Shown: positions 1 to 9,053 of the stretch, piece after piece
Layout: every line of letters starts with the position of its first letter
Position numbering within the stretch: the first letter of the stretch is position 1
Assembly (NCBI RefSeq): GCF_902499125.1
Contig: NZ_CABVPX010000019.1
Span: 1-64,000 of the forward strand
Direction: 5' to 3'
From: Burkholderia arboris
GTDB lineage: Bacteria > Pseudomonadota > Gammaproteobacteria > Burkholderiales > Burkholderiaceae
Length of the DNA: 64,000 bases
The notes under the pieces: model-generated
Told to the model about the DNA's origin: nothing
Database searches by the model: none
What the model saw: the letters and a program-made list of their open reading frames with translations, nothing else
Made by a program: the position numbers and the translations under genes

Positions 1-435
1 CGCGGCAGGCGCGGGCTCGGCGACCGCCGCCGGCGCCCCCGCGCCGCTCTCGGCCTTCAGCCGCTCGAGCTTCGCGCACATCGTCGCGGCGGCGGCCGCG
101 TCCGGTTCGGCGCTCGCGCGGTAGTCCGCGAGCTGGTCGGACAGCACGTCCTTGGTTTCCAGGAACGCGTCGACCATGTCCTTGGTCAGCGTCAGCTCAT
201 GGTTGCGCGCGCGGTCGAGCAGCGATTCGAGGATGTGCGTCGTATCGGTCAGCGCGGAAAAGCCGAACGTCGCCGCACCGCCCTTGATCGAATGCGCGGC
301 GCGAAAGATCGCGGCCAGGTCTTCGGGGTCGGGCGAGTCGACGTCGAGGTTCAGCAGCAGCTGCTCCATCTGCGCGAGCAGCTCGTCCGCTTCGTCGAAA
401 AAGGTCTGGTAGAACTGAGTGATGTCGAGAGTCAT
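1..435 (-). CDS. cheA: Chemotaxis histidine kinase CheA, N-terminal part
   Basis: This is the first 145 codons of CheA; the gene runs off the left edge. CheA is the cytoplasmic kinase of the chemoreceptor array, which autophosphorylates and passes phosphate to CheY. The start at 435 gives an N-terminal HPt domain with the phospho-acceptor His48 in an AAHSIKGG context, the same position as in E. coli CheA. Residues 105-145 are an Ala/Pro/Glu-rich linker that normally precedes the CheY-binding domain. It follows the cheY-like gene on the same strand with a 33-bp gap, as the distal part of the flhDC-mot-che operon. The kinase and dimerisation domains cannot be seen here. The family call is secure. 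Confidence 0.93.
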   Translation of the reverse strand, partial: MTLDITQFYQTFFDEADELLAQMEQLLLNLDVDSPDPEDLAAIFRAAHSIKGGAATFGFSALTDTTHILESLLDRARNHELTLTKDMVDAFLETKDVLSDQLADYRASAEPDAAAAATMCAKLERLKAESGAGAPAAVAEPAPAA

Positions 436-468
436 GCCCGGTCACCGGTTGAATTCGTCGCGTTCATG

Positions 469-846
469 TCAGGAGGCGGCCGGCTCGGACAGCGTCGCGA
501 CCAGGTCGACCAGCACGGCCGGGTCGATCGGCTTTTCGATCCAGCCGGTCGCGCCCGCGTCGCGCGCGGCGTCCTTGAAGGCATCGCTGCCCTCGGTCGT
601 CAGCACGAGGATCGGCGTGTCCGCATACGCGGTCAGCTTGCGCAGCGCGGCGATCACCTCGAGCCCGTTCTTGCGCGGCATGTTCTGGTCGGTCAGCACC
701 AAGTCGTACGGCGCGGTTGCGGCCATGTCGAAGCCGGCTTCGCCGTCCGGCGCCACCGTCACGTCATAGCCGGCCTGTGCAAGCGTCGCCTGCAGCAGTG
801 CGCGCATGGTCGCGGAGTCGTCGATGGCGAGAATGGTTCGGATCAT
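469..846 (-). CDS. cheY: CheY-type single-domain response regulator
   Basis: A 125-residue stand-alone receiver domain. The acidic pair Asp9/Asp10, the phospho-acceptor Asp53 in LTDQNMPRKNG, Thr83 and Lys105 in EKPID are all present, which is the full receiver catalytic set, and there is no output domain. In the chemotaxis pathway it is phosphorylated by CheA and would bind the flagellar switch. It lies between motB and cheA on the same strand, so it is probably co-expressed with them. Burkholderia carries more than one cheY, so this copy may be the CheA-proximal one rather than the main motor-binding CheY. Confidence 0.93.
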   Translation of the reverse strand: MIRTILAIDDSATMRALLQATLAQAGYDVTVAPDGEAGFDMAATAPYDLVLTDQNMPRKNGLEVIAALRKLTAYADTPILVLTTEGSDAFKDAARDAGATGWIEKPIDPAVLVDLVATLSEPAAS

Positions 847-875
847 GTCTGTCTCGGAAGCTGGTCTTGTCGATG

Positions 876-1895
876 TCAGGGTTTCGGTACGGCGACGGCG
901 GATGCCGCGAGCGCGGGGCGCACGGCCGGCGCCGCGCTGCCGAGCTGCTGCGCGAGCTGCTTCGAGCCGGCCGCGTCGGCCGACAGCGTCGTGGTCGTTG
1001 CGTCGTCGCGCATCAGCGCCTCTTCGGATTTACGGTTCAACACGATCACGCTGATCCGGCGGTTTTCCGGATCGAGCGGATCGGCCTTGTTCAGGTTCTG
1101 CGTCGACGCGAGGCCGAGCACGCGCAGCACTTTCGCCTCGTCCATGCCGCCGGAAATCAGCTCGCGGCGCGACGCGTTCGCGCGGTCGGCCGACAGCTCC
1201 CAGTTGCTGTAGCCGCCCTCGCCGCCCGCGTACGGCACGGCGTCGGTATGGCCCTGGACGATGATCCGGTTCGGCACGTCGTTCAGCGTCTTGCCGATCT
1301 CGCGCAGGATGTCGCGCATGTACGGCTCGACGCGGTCGCTCGACATCGCGAACATCGGCCGCTTCTGCGTATCGACGATCTCGATGCGCAGCCCCATCAG
1401 CGTCGAATCGATGCGGATCTGCTGCTTGAACTGGCGCAGCGTCGGGTTGGCCTCGATCGCCGCCATCAGCTTGATCTGCAGGTCGTGCAGGCGCGTCTGC
1501 TCGAGCCGGTCCTGCGCGCCCTGCGCCTGCGAGCGCGTGTTGTTGTCGCCGGTCTTCGCGATGCGATCGGCGAGCTGCGTCGTGCCGTCGGTGCGGCGCA
1601 GCGTGCCGGCATCGGCGCTCGACAGGTCGCGACCGCCGGCGTTGAGGATGCTGGAGTCCTGCGAATTGCGGTCGCCGCTGCCGAGCAGCGCGGCCTTCAG
1701 CGGCGTGTTGAAGTATTCGGCGATCCCCTTCAGCTGCACCGGCGTGACCGAGCTCAGCAGCCACATCAGCAGGAAGAACGCCATCATCGCGGTCATGAAG
1801 TCCGCATACGCGAGCTTCCATGCGCCGCCGTGATGGCCCTTCTTCGCCGGGGCCACCCGCTTGACGACGATCGCGCGATCCTTGCTCTTGCTCAT
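876..1895 (-). CDS. motB: Flagellar motor stator protein MotB
   Basis: A 339-residue stator subunit that couples proton flow to rotation and anchors the stator to peptidoglycan. A short basic N-terminus leads into one membrane helix (about residues 28-50) with the proton-carrying Asp32 in YADFMTAMMAFFLLMWLL, the same position as in E. coli. The C-terminal OmpA-like domain (about 180-290) shows VQGHTDAVPY and the NRRISV segment that binds peptidoglycan. The last 50 residues are Ala-rich and probably disordered. It lies just downstream of motA with a 13-bp gap, so the two are translated together. Confidence 0.97.
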   Translation of the reverse strand: MSKSKDRAIVVKRVAPAKKGHHGGAWKLAYADFMTAMMAFFLLMWLLSSVTPVQLKGIAEYFNTPLKAALLGSGDRNSQDSSILNAGGRDLSSADAGTLRRTDGTTQLADRIAKTGDNNTRSQAQGAQDRLEQTRLHDLQIKLMAAIEANPTLRQFKQQIRIDSTLMGLRIEIVDTQKRPMFAMSSDRVEPYMRDILREIGKTLNDVPNRIIVQGHTDAVPYAGGEGGYSNWELSADRANASRRELISGGMDEAKVLRVLGLASTQNLNKADPLDPENRRISVIVLNRKSEEALMRDDATTTTLSADAAGSKQLAQQLGSAAPAVRPALAASAVAVPKP

Positions 1896-1908
1896 CGGGC
1901 GCTCCGCG

Positions 1909-2769
1909 TCACTTCGCCTTCACGCGGCGCACGTGCTCTTCGAGCTCCGAGAACGACGGGCGCTCGGTCGAGAACAGCACCTTGCGACCGAACTCGACCG
2001 CAATCGCCGGCGCATAGCCGTTCAGCGTCGCGAGGATCGTCACCTTGATGCACTGGAACATCTTGGTCGACTCGGCGACGCGCTGCTCCGCGAGGCTCGC
2101 GAGCGGCCCGATCAGCCCGTACGACAGCAGGATCCCGAGGAACGTGCCGACCAGCGCCTGCGCGATCATCGCGCCGAGCACCGCGGGCGGCTTGTCGGCC
2201 GAGGCCATCGTGTGCACGACGCCCATCACGGCCGCGACGATCCCGAACGCCGGCATCGCGTCGCCGACGCGCATCAGCGCGTGCGCCGGGCCTTCGCCTT
2301 CCGCGTGGTGCGTCTCGATCTCCTCGTCCATCAGGCTCTCGATCTCGAACGCGTTCATGTTGCCGCCCACCATCAGGCGCAGGTAGTCGGTCAGGAATTC
2401 GACGATGTGATGATCGGCGAGGATCTTCGGGTATTGCGTGAAGATCGGGCTCTTTTGCGGATCGTCGATGTCGGCCTCGAGCGTCAGCGTGCCTTCCTTG
2501 CGTGCCTTCGCGAGCAGCACGTAGAGCAGCGCCATCAGCTCCATGTAGACGTCCTTCGTGTACTTCGAGCCCTTGAAGAGCGTCGGCAGCACGCGCAGCG
2601 TCGCCTTGATGGTCTTGCCGCCGTTGCCGAGGATGAACGCGCCGACGCCGGCGCCCGCGATCATCAGGATCTCGACGGGCTGGATCAAGGCGCCCAGATG
2701 CCCGCCTGCCAGCGCATAACCGCCGAAGACGGACAACAGCGTCACGAGAGTTCCCACGATAATCAGCAC
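1909..2769 (-). CDS. motA: Flagellar motor stator protein MotA
   Basis: A 286-residue stator subunit with four membrane segments (about 1-20, 30-50, 170-190, 200-222) and a large cytoplasmic loop. The residues known to contact the rotor protein FliG and to transduce force in E. coli MotA are at identical numbers here: Arg90, Glu98, Pro173 and Pro222. It is the first of the mot pair, between flhC and motB. The 167-bp gap to flhC could hold an internal promoter, but no clear one was identified. Confidence 0.97.
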   Translation of the reverse strand: MLIIVGTLVTLLSVFGGYALAGGHLGALIQPVEILMIAGAGVGAFILGNGGKTIKATLRVLPTLFKGSKYTKDVYMELMALLYVLLAKARKEGTLTLEADIDDPQKSPIFTQYPKILADHHIVEFLTDYLRLMVGGNMNAFEIESLMDEEIETHHAEGEGPAHALMRVGDAMPAFGIVAAVMGVVHTMASADKPPAVLGAMIAQALVGTFLGILLSYGLIGPLASLAEQRVAESTKMFQCIKVTILATLNGYAPAIAVEFGRKVLFSTERPSFSELEEHVRRVKAK

Positions 2770-2936
2770 TGCCTGTCCCTCACGATAGACCGGCGGGAAG
2801 ACCGCCGTTAAACAGGTTTACGGCAGTCGGCAGGAAAACTTTCGCGGCCGCCCGGCGGCGGCCCGACGGTGTTTACCAGCAATTCGCAGACGATTCGCGC
2901 GGCCCGCGGGCGCCTGAGCGCCCCGCCCGGCGGCGC

Positions 2937-3491
2937 TCAGGCCGCGGCAGCAGCCAGTTCGGCGCGTGCGGCGGCAGCCTTGCGGGTCTTGCCCGCGCGC
3001 GACGGCGGCTGGCACAGGCCGCACACGAAACCTTGATGCGGATCATGCGCATGCGCGACGAAGTGGCCGCCGCAGCGCGTGCACGGGGTCATCTGCAGCA
3101 TCCCCGAATCGAAGAAGCGCACGAGCGTCCATGCGCGCGTGAGGCTCAGCGCGGCCTCGTCGCCGGACAGGTTCACGTGCTCCAGATAGAGCCGGTACGC
3201 CTTCACGATCGACTGGATCGGCTCGCAACGGCCGTGGTCCTGCATGAACCGGTAGATGTTGTAGAACAGCGACGAGTGGATGTTCGGCTGCCACGTCATG
3301 AACCAGTCGGTCGAGAACGGCAGCATCCCCTTCGGCGGCGATACGCCCTTCAGTTCCTTGTACAGCTTGATCAGACGGTCCCGCGACAGGCTCGTCTCCG
3401 CTTCCAGCAGCTGCAGCCGGGCGCCCAGTTCGATCAGTTCGATGGCGAGGGTGATTTCCTTCACCTCGATCACGACGCTTTTGCTTGCCAT
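2937..3491 (-). CDS. flhC: Flagellar master regulator subunit FlhC
   Basis: A 184-residue subunit of the FlhD4C2 complex that switches on class II flagellar promoters. The start at 3491 ([10 protein letters not shown]) is chosen because it puts the zinc ligands at Cys137, Cys140, Cys157 and Cys160, exactly as in E. coli. An upstream in-frame ATG at 3566 would add 25 residues overlapping flhD and is unlikely. The last 25 residues are Ala-rich and basic. It directly follows flhD (93-bp gap) and precedes motA. The Shine-Dalgarno sequence is weak. Confidence 0.94.
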   Translation of the reverse strand: MASKSVVIEVKEITLAIELIELGARLQLLEAETSLSRDRLIKLYKELKGVSPPKGMLPFSTDWFMTWQPNIHSSLFYNIYRFMQDHGRCEPIQSIVKAYRLYLEHVNLSGDEAALSLTRAWTLVRFFDSGMLQMTPCTRCGGHFVAHAHDPHQGFVCGLCQPPSRAGKTRKAAAARAELAAAAA

Positions 3492-3584
3492 GGTGATAAC
3501 CGTCCGCTTGACGTTGTTCGGATGGATGGCCAATACGCTGCCTGCCGGCGCGGCACGCCGGGACACAACGCAAGGCGGGATGGA

Positions 3585-3905
3585 TCAGCGGACGCCTTCG
3601 ACCTGCTGCCCGGCCATCAGGATGGCCGAGTGGGCGTGCGCGACGACATCGCTGCGGCCCTTGTCGGCGAGCGACGACAGCAGCGCGTGATCATCGAAGC
3701 GGAAACGGCACAGCATCTGGTTCGACGCAGCCAGCTTCACGGTCTGTGCGAGCGTGAGGTTGGCGAGCACGTCGGCGAGTTCCTGGGAAATGCCCATGCG
3801 GAACATGCCCATCGCCTTGTCTTCCCGCAGCAGTCGTTGCGCGAGGAGGAGGTACGACAGGTTGACCTCTTTGATCTCACTGAGCATTTCGCTGGTAGCG
3901 CTCAT
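3585..3905 (-). CDS. flhD: Flagellar master regulator subunit FlhD
   Basis: A 106-residue partner of FlhC. The sequence SEIKEVNLSYLLLAQRLLREDK followed by a segment ending in MFRMGIS (about 9-40) is the family signature. Cys66 matches the interchain-disulphide cysteine of the E. coli FlhD dimer. The start at 3905 has a strong GGGGGA Shine-Dalgarno sequence 3 bp upstream. A longer frame to 4031 exists, but its extra residues do not resemble FlhD. It is the first gene of the flhDC-motAB-cheYA operon and faces a long upstream region. Confidence 0.94.
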   Translation of the reverse strand: MSATSEMLSEIKEVNLSYLLLAQRLLREDKAMGMFRMGISQELADVLANLTLAQTVKLAASNQMLCRFRFDDHALLSSLADKGRSDVVAHAHSAILMAGQQVEGVR

Positions 3906-4569
3906 GATTCCCCCGTTAAAGAGCTTTGCTTTGGCCATTCGTGTTATGAAAACGTTTGCTCGTTCGGAGCGCTCTTGGCGCTCGGTCGGCTCGTTTATAG
4001 TCTTACAGGGCGAATTTTGGCCAAACGGCATTTACGCCGGTATCAGCGAAGTGGCGTATGCCATGCAGGATTTGTCTGTAAACCGTGTAGGAATTTTTCC
4101 GACAAAGCGAATTGAAAGGAGCAATCGGAAAAACGGGTTGCAACGCGGATTCGGTTGCGAGGCGCCCGATGGCCGCCGCGCGGTGGCGGAAGGCTTGCCG
4201 GCAAGGCTGCCGACAATCGGATCGGTAAAAATTGTAGTGCTTTTTCACGATAGCGCAACAATAGTTGCGGCCATCTCGCTTCACGATTCCGCGCCCTTTT
4301 TCTCGGGGTTTTCGCGTATTTCATCGTGTAACAAGCCTTAAGTGTTTGAAAAAACACTCGAACCCTTCAGGGCGATATCGATAATGGACTCCAATGGGCG
4401 GCGGCGCGAGCCGTGCCGGCCCGCCCCGCAGCTTGCCGTCCGGCGCCCCGCGCACCCCGCCCAGGGCCCGGCCACGTACCGCCAAACGCGGGCGTCGGCG
4501 AGTTCCGCAACGTTGGATGGGATCCACAGCGGCGCCACGGCGCCCACGGATCGAAACCGGAGAACACCC
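3906..4569. promoter_or_regulatory. Long intergenic control region between flhD and the divergent glycosyltransferase gene
   Basis: There is no convincing gene in these 664 bases. The part near flhD is less GC-rich than its surroundings. On the minus strand a TATAAA element lies at 3994-3999, about 90 bp before flhD, with a TTGGCC-like sequence upstream at loose spacing. A second AT-rich patch is at about 4225-4350. flhDC promoters integrate many signals and often have long leaders, so this is the expected site of operon control. No individual operator could be assigned. Confidence 0.4.
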
Positions 4570-5634
4570 ATGCGAATTGCCCAGATCGCGCCGCTTTACG
4601 AAGCCGTTCCGCCGAAACTCTACGGCGGCACCGAGCGTGTCGTGTCCTACCTCACCGAGGCGCTCGTCGAACTCGGCCATGACGTGACGCTGTTCGCCAG
4701 CGGCGACTCCGTCACGTCGGCCCGTCTCGAGGCGGCGTGGCCGCGCGCACTGCGGCTCGACCCGTCGATCCGCGATTCGATGGCGCCCCACATGCGGCTC
4801 CTCGAGCAGGTCGCCCGGGTCGCGCACGAATTCGACGTGCTGCACTTCCACCTCGACTACCTGCCGTTCCCGCTGATGTCGCGCCTCGATACGCCGTACG
4901 TGACGACGCTGCACGGCCGCCTCGACCTGCCGGAGCTGCAGCCGGTGTTCGACGCGTTCCCGGACGCGCCGGTCGTGTCGATCTCGAACAACCAGCGCAA
5001 GCCGCTGCCGCAGGCCGCGTGGGCCGGCACCGTGTATCACGGGCTGCCCGACACGCTGCTCACGCCGCAGCCGGGCGTGAAGCCCGAATACCTCGCGTTC
5101 CTCGGCCGGATCTGCCCCGAAAAGCGGGTCGACACCGCGATCCGGATCGCCGCGCAAAGCGGGCTGCCGCTGAAGATCGCCGCGAAGGTCGACAAGGCCG
5201 ACGCCGACTATTTCAAGGAAGTGATCGAACCGCTGCTCGGCGAGGCGCACGTCGAGTTCATCGGCGAGATCAACGAGGCGCAGAAGCCTGCGTTCCTGTC
5301 CGGCGCGAAGGCGCTGCTGTTCCCGATCGACTGGCCGGAGCCGTTTGGCCTGGTGATGATCGAGGCGATGGCCTGCGGCACGCCGGTCGTCGCGTTCAAT
5401 CGCGGCTCGGTGCCGGAAGTGATCGAGGACGGCGTGACCGGCTTCATCGTCGAGGACGTGCAGGGCGCGGTCGGTGCGCTGCACCGGATCGACACGCTGT
5501 CGCGCACCGCGATCCGCCAGCGTTTCGACACGCGTTTCAGCTCGAAGGCAATGGCGCAGCGTTATGTGGAAACTTACGAATCGCTTTGCACGGCGACCAA
5601 GCAACCGGTATTGCGCCGGGTCGCGGGCGCCTGA
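4570..5634 (+). CDS. Glycosyltransferase family 4 protein
   Basis: A 354-residue cytoplasmic GT-B retaining glycosyltransferase. The start at 4570 has GGAG 7 bp upstream and begins at the N-terminal Rossmann strand (MRIAQIAPLYEAVPPKLYGG), including the GGxE-type loop typical of GT4. The C-terminal domain carries LGRICPEKR and the EPFGLVMIEAMACGTP segment (about 258-274), which is the E-x7-E sugar-nucleotide motif. An in-frame extension upstream to 4342 has no family-like residues. Acceptor and sugar are unknown; it stands alone between the flhD control region and an H-NS-type gene. Confidence 0.9.
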   Translation: MRIAQIAPLYEAVPPKLYGGTERVVSYLTEALVELGHDVTLFASGDSVTSARLEAAWPRALRLDPSIRDSMAPHMRLLEQVARVAHEFDVLHFHLDYLPFPLMSRLDTPYVTTLHGRLDLPELQPVFDAFPDAPVVSISNNQRKPLPQAAWAGTVYHGLPDTLLTPQPGVKPEYLAFLGRICPEKRVDTAIRIAAQSGLPLKIAAKVDKADADYFKEVIEPLLGEAHVEFIGEINEAQKPAFLSGAKALLFPIDWPEPFGLVMIEAMACGTPVVAFNRGSVPEVIEDGVTGFIVEDVQGAVGALHRIDTLSRTAIRQRFDTRFSSKAMAQRYVETYESLCTATKQPVLRRVAGA

Positions 5635-5639
5635 TACGG

Positions 5640-5679
5640 AAATCCGCGCCGAAATATTCGGTAAAATCCGCGCCGAAAT
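5640..5679 (+). repeat. Short tandem-like direct repeat after the glycosyltransferase stop
   Basis: The 16-base unit AAATCCGCGCCGAAAT occurs at 5640-5655 and again at 5664-5679, 24 bases apart start to start. The second copy continues into a small hairpin (GCGCCG-AAAT-CGGCGC, 5670-5685). It lies immediately between the glycosyltransferase stop codon and the terminator. Its function is unknown. Confidence 0.6.
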
Positions 5680-5693
5680 CGGCGCGCAAAACA

Positions 5694-5722
5694 AAAGAGC
5701 CGCATCGTCGATGCGGCTCTTT
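5694..5722. terminator. Bidirectional rho-independent terminator
   Basis: A perfect 12-bp stem (5694-5705 with 5711-5722) around a 5-base loop, with A residues on the left arm and T residues on the right arm. It can end both the glycosyltransferase transcript (plus) and the convergent H-NS-type gene (minus). Confidence 0.85.
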
Positions 5723-5737
5723 CTATTTGGCTTTCAG

Positions 5738-6034
5738 TCATTCGATCGCGAAACGCTCGCGGTTTTTCCCGACGATCCAATTCGGCGGCTTGCCGCGCCC
5801 GCTCCAGGTTGCACCCGACTTCGGATCGCGGTACTTCGGCGGCAGCGGCGCCTTCTTCGGGGGGCGCCCGCGCCGTGCCCGCTCCGCGAACCCCAGGTCC
5901 TGGGCCGTCAGGCCGTATTCGGCAATCATTCGCTGGACGTCGGCAATCACCGCCGCCACTTCCTGGCGGCGTACGTCGTCCGCCTGGGCCTGCAGATCGG
6001 CGATCTGCGCCTTGAGTTTCGCGTATTGAGACAT
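5738..6034 (-). CDS. H-NS histone-family DNA-binding protein
   Basis: A 98-residue nucleoid protein. Residues 1-45 are a predicted coiled-coil oligomerisation helix rich in Ala, Gln and Asp. A basic RRGRPPKK linker (about 54-61) is followed by the C-terminal AT-hook-like DNA-binding core KYRDPKSGATWSGRGKPPNW (about 67-86), the H-NS family signature. A GGGGAG Shine-Dalgarno sequence lies upstream of the start at 6034. Burkholderia has many paralogues of this size (Bv3F/BpH3 type), so the specific target genes cannot be inferred. It is convergent with the preceding glycosyltransferase gene and shares its terminator. Confidence 0.95.
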   Translation of the reverse strand: MSQYAKLKAQIADLQAQADDVRRQEVAAVIADVQRMIAEYGLTAQDLGFAERARRGRPPKKAPLPPKYRDPKSGATWSGRGKPPNWIVGKNRERFAIE

Positions 6035-6334
6035 TTTTCGACTCCCCTTTTCGATGATGCGGCCCCGGCGAATCCGGCCGGGACACCAACATCCGTTACG
6101 CCATCCGCACTGCCGCCCTGCCCTTCGAAATAAATGCTGTCATCTTTAACCGAATCGTCTATATCGAGAATGCGGACTTATTCTAATAAAAGGTATTCGT
6201 CAGCCATTCAAATTTAACAATCGTTGACCCTCCCGGACCCGATTCATTTCCTATAATCCAGACCAATTCCGGGCGATGGAATAAATCCGCAGTGTCGTCC
6301 GGCGGTCTTCAACCCACTTGGACGAGGTCCTTAC
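6035..6334. promoter_or_regulatory. Divergent intergenic region between the H-NS-type gene and aqpZ
   Basis: A comparatively AT-rich stretch, unlike its neighbours. On the plus strand a perfect TATAAT is at 6252-6257, about 78 bp before aqpZ. A TTGACC at 6224-6229 is 22 bp away, too far for a normal -35 box. No other feature was recognised. Confidence 0.35.
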
Positions 6335-7078
6335 ATGAATCTTTCTCAGCGTCTCGCTGCAGAGGTATTCGGCACGTTCTGGCTGGTGCTCGGCGGGTGC
6401 GGAAGCGCCGTGCTGGCTGCCGCCTTTCCGGGCCTCGGCATCGGCTTTGCCGGCGTCGCACTTGCCTTCGGCCTGACCGTGCTGACGATGGCATTCGCAA
6501 TCGGCCACATCTCGGGTTGCCACCTGAATCCGGCGGTGAGCGTCGGTCTGACGGTCGCCGGCCGCTTCCCGGCACGCGATCTCGCGCCGTACATCGTCGC
6601 GCAGGTCGTCGGCGCGACGCTCGGCGCGTTCGTGCTGTACCTGATCGCGACCGGCAAGCCGGGCTTCGACGTCGTCGGCAGCGGCTTTGCGACGAACGGC
6701 TTCGGCGATCGCTCGCCCGGCCACTACTCGCTGACCGCATCGTTCATCTGCGAAGTCGTGATGACGGGCTTCTTCCTGTTCGTGATCCTCGGCGCGACCG
6801 ACAAGCGCGGTGTGCCGGCCGGCTTTGCGCCGATCGCGATCGGCCTGTGCCTGACGCTGATTCACCTGATCTCGATCCCGGTCACCAACACGTCGGTGAA
6901 CCCGGCGCGCTCGACCGGCCCGGCGCTGTTCGTCGGCGGCGACGCGATCGGCCAGCTCTGGCTGTTCTGGGTGGCGCCGCTGATCGGCGCAGTACTCGCA
7001 GGGATCATTTACCCGCTGGTCGCCGGGCGTGACGACGCCGTCGACCTGCTGCCGGCATCGGCTCGCACAAGCGAATAA
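6335..7078 (+). CDS. aqpZ: Aquaporin Z
   Basis: A 247-residue inner-membrane water channel of the MIP family. Both pore motifs are present: NPA at residues 65-67 (HLNPAVS) and NPAR at 189-192 ([10 protein letters not shown]), the Arg being the selectivity-filter residue. Six membrane helices and two half-helices fit the hydrophobic pattern. The length (231 in E. coli) and the spacing of motifs match AqpZ rather than glycerol facilitators, which have longer loops. GAGG lies upstream of the start. It is a single-gene unit followed by a terminator. Confidence 0.96.
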   Translation: MNLSQRLAAEVFGTFWLVLGGCGSAVLAAAFPGLGIGFAGVALAFGLTVLTMAFAIGHISGCHLNPAVSVGLTVAGRFPARDLAPYIVAQVVGATLGAFVLYLIATGKPGFDVVGSGFATNGFGDRSPGHYSLTASFICEVVMTGFFLFVILGATDKRGVPAGFAPIAIGLCLTLIHLISIPVTNTSVNPARSTGPALFVGGDAIGQLWLFWVAPLIGAVLAGIIYPLVAGRDDAVDLLPASARTSE

Positions 7079-7149
7079 AACACTACGGGGTCAAGCGAGC
7101 AGAGCAGCGAGCCTCACGCTGTCCAAGAACATCGAGGCAGGCAATTTCG

Positions 7150-7174
7150 ACGGGCGCCCCTGGCGCCCGTTTTT
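7150..7174 (+). terminator. Rho-independent terminator after aqpZ
   Basis: A 9-bp GC-rich perfect stem (7150-7158 with 7162-7170), 3-base loop and a TTTT run, between aqpZ and the convergent phosphatase gene. Confidence 0.8.
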
Positions 7175-7210
7175 CATTTCCGCTCCGGAAACGCGCGCGG
7201 GGCCGGGCGC

Positions 7211-8035
7211 TCAGGAAGCGGCGACGTTGCCCTCGAGCGAGAACAGCGTGCGCAGGTGGCGGGCAACGCCCGCATCGAAGTTGTTGCCGATCCGCGGGAT
7301 GTGCGGCAGCCGCGCGACCAGGTCGGGGTTCGCGTTGTTCATCATGAACGCGTGACCGGCGGTTTCGAGCAGGTCGATGTCGTTCATGTTGTCGCCGAAC
7401 GCGATGCAGTGGCCGGTATCGACGCCGAGCCGCGCGAGCACCGTACGCAGCGCGCGGCCTTTCGACACGTTCGCGGTCATCACTTCGAGACAGTCGGGCA
7501 GCGAGTACGTGACGTACAGCGCATCGCCGAAACGCACGCGCATCTGCTCGGCGACCACGGCCAGATCGGCCGGCTCGCCGATATACAGCACCTTCGCGAT
7601 ATCGGCGCCGTCATGCGCGGCCATGTCGATCACGTCGTACCGGAAGCCCGAATCCTGGTGGAAATCGAGCAGGTGCGGCGCATCGCGGTCGATCAGCCAG
7701 CCGTCGTTGGTGAACAGGTTGACGATCACGCGGCCGTGCGCGCCGGTGACGTCCGGCTGCACGAGGCCGCGCACGATCGCGGGATCGATGTCCTGCGCGT
7801 GGATCGTCGTGTCGTCCGGCGCGTGCACGCGCGCGCCGTTCGACGTGATCAGGTACGGCCGGATGCCGAGCACGTCGCGAATGCCGGCGACGTCCGCATA
7901 ATGGCGCCCCGTCGCGATCACGAACTGCAGGCCGTCGCGGTCGAGCCGGCGGACGGTGTCGATCGTGTACGGGTCGAGCTGGTGGTCGCTGTTCAGCAGC
8001 GTACCGTCGAGATCGGTGGCGATAACTTTGTACAT
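7211..8035 (-). CDS. Cof-type HAD phosphatase
   Basis: A 274-residue cytoplasmic haloacid-dehalogenase-superfamily hydrolase of the Cof/type IIB group. Motif I is DLDGTLL, with nucleophile Asp8 and Asp10. Motif II is in VIATGRHYADV (about 38-48). The late motif IV, GDNMNDIDLLETAG (about 218-231), supplies the Mg2+-binding acidic residues. The family dephosphorylates sugar phosphates, pyridoxal phosphate or FMN; the substrate here cannot be told from sequence. It is followed downstream on the same strand by nothing obvious; upstream lies a sugar-kinase gene in the same orientation. Confidence 0.92.
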   Translation of the reverse strand: MYKVIATDLDGTLLNSDHQLDPYTIDTVRRLDRDGLQFVIATGRHYADVAGIRDVLGIRPYLITSNGARVHAPDDTTIHAQDIDPAIVRGLVQPDVTGAHGRVIVNLFTNDGWLIDRDAPHLLDFHQDSGFRYDVIDMAAHDGADIAKVLYIGEPADLAVVAEQMRVRFGDALYVTYSLPDCLEVMTANVSKGRALRTVLARLGVDTGHCIAFGDNMNDIDLLETAGHAFMMNNANPDLVARLPHIPRIGNNFDAGVARHLRTLFSLEGNVAAS

Positions 8036-8171
8036 GGGACGGGAGAATGGCGCTCAGGGCTCTGCGGAATCGCCATTTTAACGTCGTGCCCGGCGGCGCG
8101 CCGGACGGTTCCCCACCAGGTGCCGCCTTCGAGGCTGCTGCGACGCGCCGCCACCCCGCCCCATCCCGGCT

Positions 8172-9053
8172 TCAGCCGCCTTCCGCCGCCCGCAGCGCCT
8201 GCAGCGCGAGCCGCAGCGCGCCATGCGCCGAATCGTCGAGCGGCGCGCGCAGCCGGGCGGCGTGACGCGCCGGCACGACCGGTGCGAGCGCGTCGGCCAG
8301 CCCGCCGCACAGCGCGACCGGGAGCGCCTGCTGCGGATCGAGCGCATCGATCATCTTGCCGATCTCGTCGCCGGCCTGCGCGATCAGCGCGCCGGCTACC
8401 GGATGCGTGCGATGCGCGAATACGATCGGCGCGAGGCGCGCGTAGATTGTCTGGTTCGCATCGCACGACCACTGGACGAGCGCGTCGCGATCCTGCGCGC
8501 CCGTTTCCGCGAGCAGCGCATCGGCAAACGCGTCGCGCGGCACGCGGCCGTCGAGCGCCTGTTGCGCGTACGCGAGCGCGCGCACGCCGAGCCACGCGCC
8601 GCTCGCCTCGTCGCCGGACGGAAAGCCGAAGCCGCCCGCGATCCGGCACGCGCCGGCCGCGTCGAGCGCCGCCGCGATGCTGCCGGTGCCGAGCGCGACG
8701 ATGAGCCCCGGCGCGCCGCCGTGCGCACCGACGACGGTCGTATATGCGTCGCTCTCGATCGCGAGCGCGCCGAGCGGCGCCTGCGCGCGGAACGCGGCCA
8801 GCCACGCCGCGTTGTTGACGCCCGCGAGCCCGCAGCCGAGCGCGCACTGCGGCCAGTTGAACGCGAAGCCGGCCTGCGTGAACGCATCCGCGCACGCGGC
8901 GCCGATCGACGCCCATGCGCGCTCGATGCCGAGGCCGAGACCCGACGGGCCGCCGCGCCCCTGAGCGAGCTCGCGCCCGTGCCGGTCGGCCAGCACCGCG
9001 CGCGTACCCGTGCCGCCGCCGTCGATGCCGATCGCAAAAAGTAATGCCGCCAT
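8172..9053 (-). CDS. BadF/BadG/BcrA/BcrD-family sugar kinase (N-acetylglucosamine kinase-like)
   Basis: A 293-residue ASKHA-fold ATPase. The N-terminal phosphate-binding loop IGIDGGGTGTRAVLAD (about 8-23), the second glycine-rich segment LIVALGTGSIAAALD (about 128-142) and a late adenosine motif around LCGGLADAL (about 248-256) are visible. In this family the small single-domain members phosphorylate N-acetylglucosamine or related amino sugars released from peptidoglycan or chitin; that assignment is inference. It lies upstream of the Cof phosphatase on the same strand with a 136-bp gap. Confidence 0.88.
   Translation of the reverse strand: MAALLFAIGIDGGGTGTRAVLADRHGRELAQGRGGPSGLGLGIERAWASIGAACADAFTQAGFAFNWPQCALGCGLAGVNNAAWLAAFRAQAPLGALAIESDAYTTVVGAHGGAPGLIVALGTGSIAAALDAAGACRIAGGFGFPSGDEASGAWLGVRALAYAQQALDGRVPRDAFADALLAETGAQDRDALVQWSCDANQTIYARLAPIVFAHRTHPVAGALIAQAGDEIGKMIDALDPQQALPVALCGGLADALAPVVPARHAARLRAPLDDSAHGALRLALQALRAAEGG

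Noticed and set aside
3492-3566. 25-residue N-terminal extension of FlhC
   Set aside because: The start at 3491 reproduces the E. coli zinc-cysteine numbering exactly; the extension has no family match.
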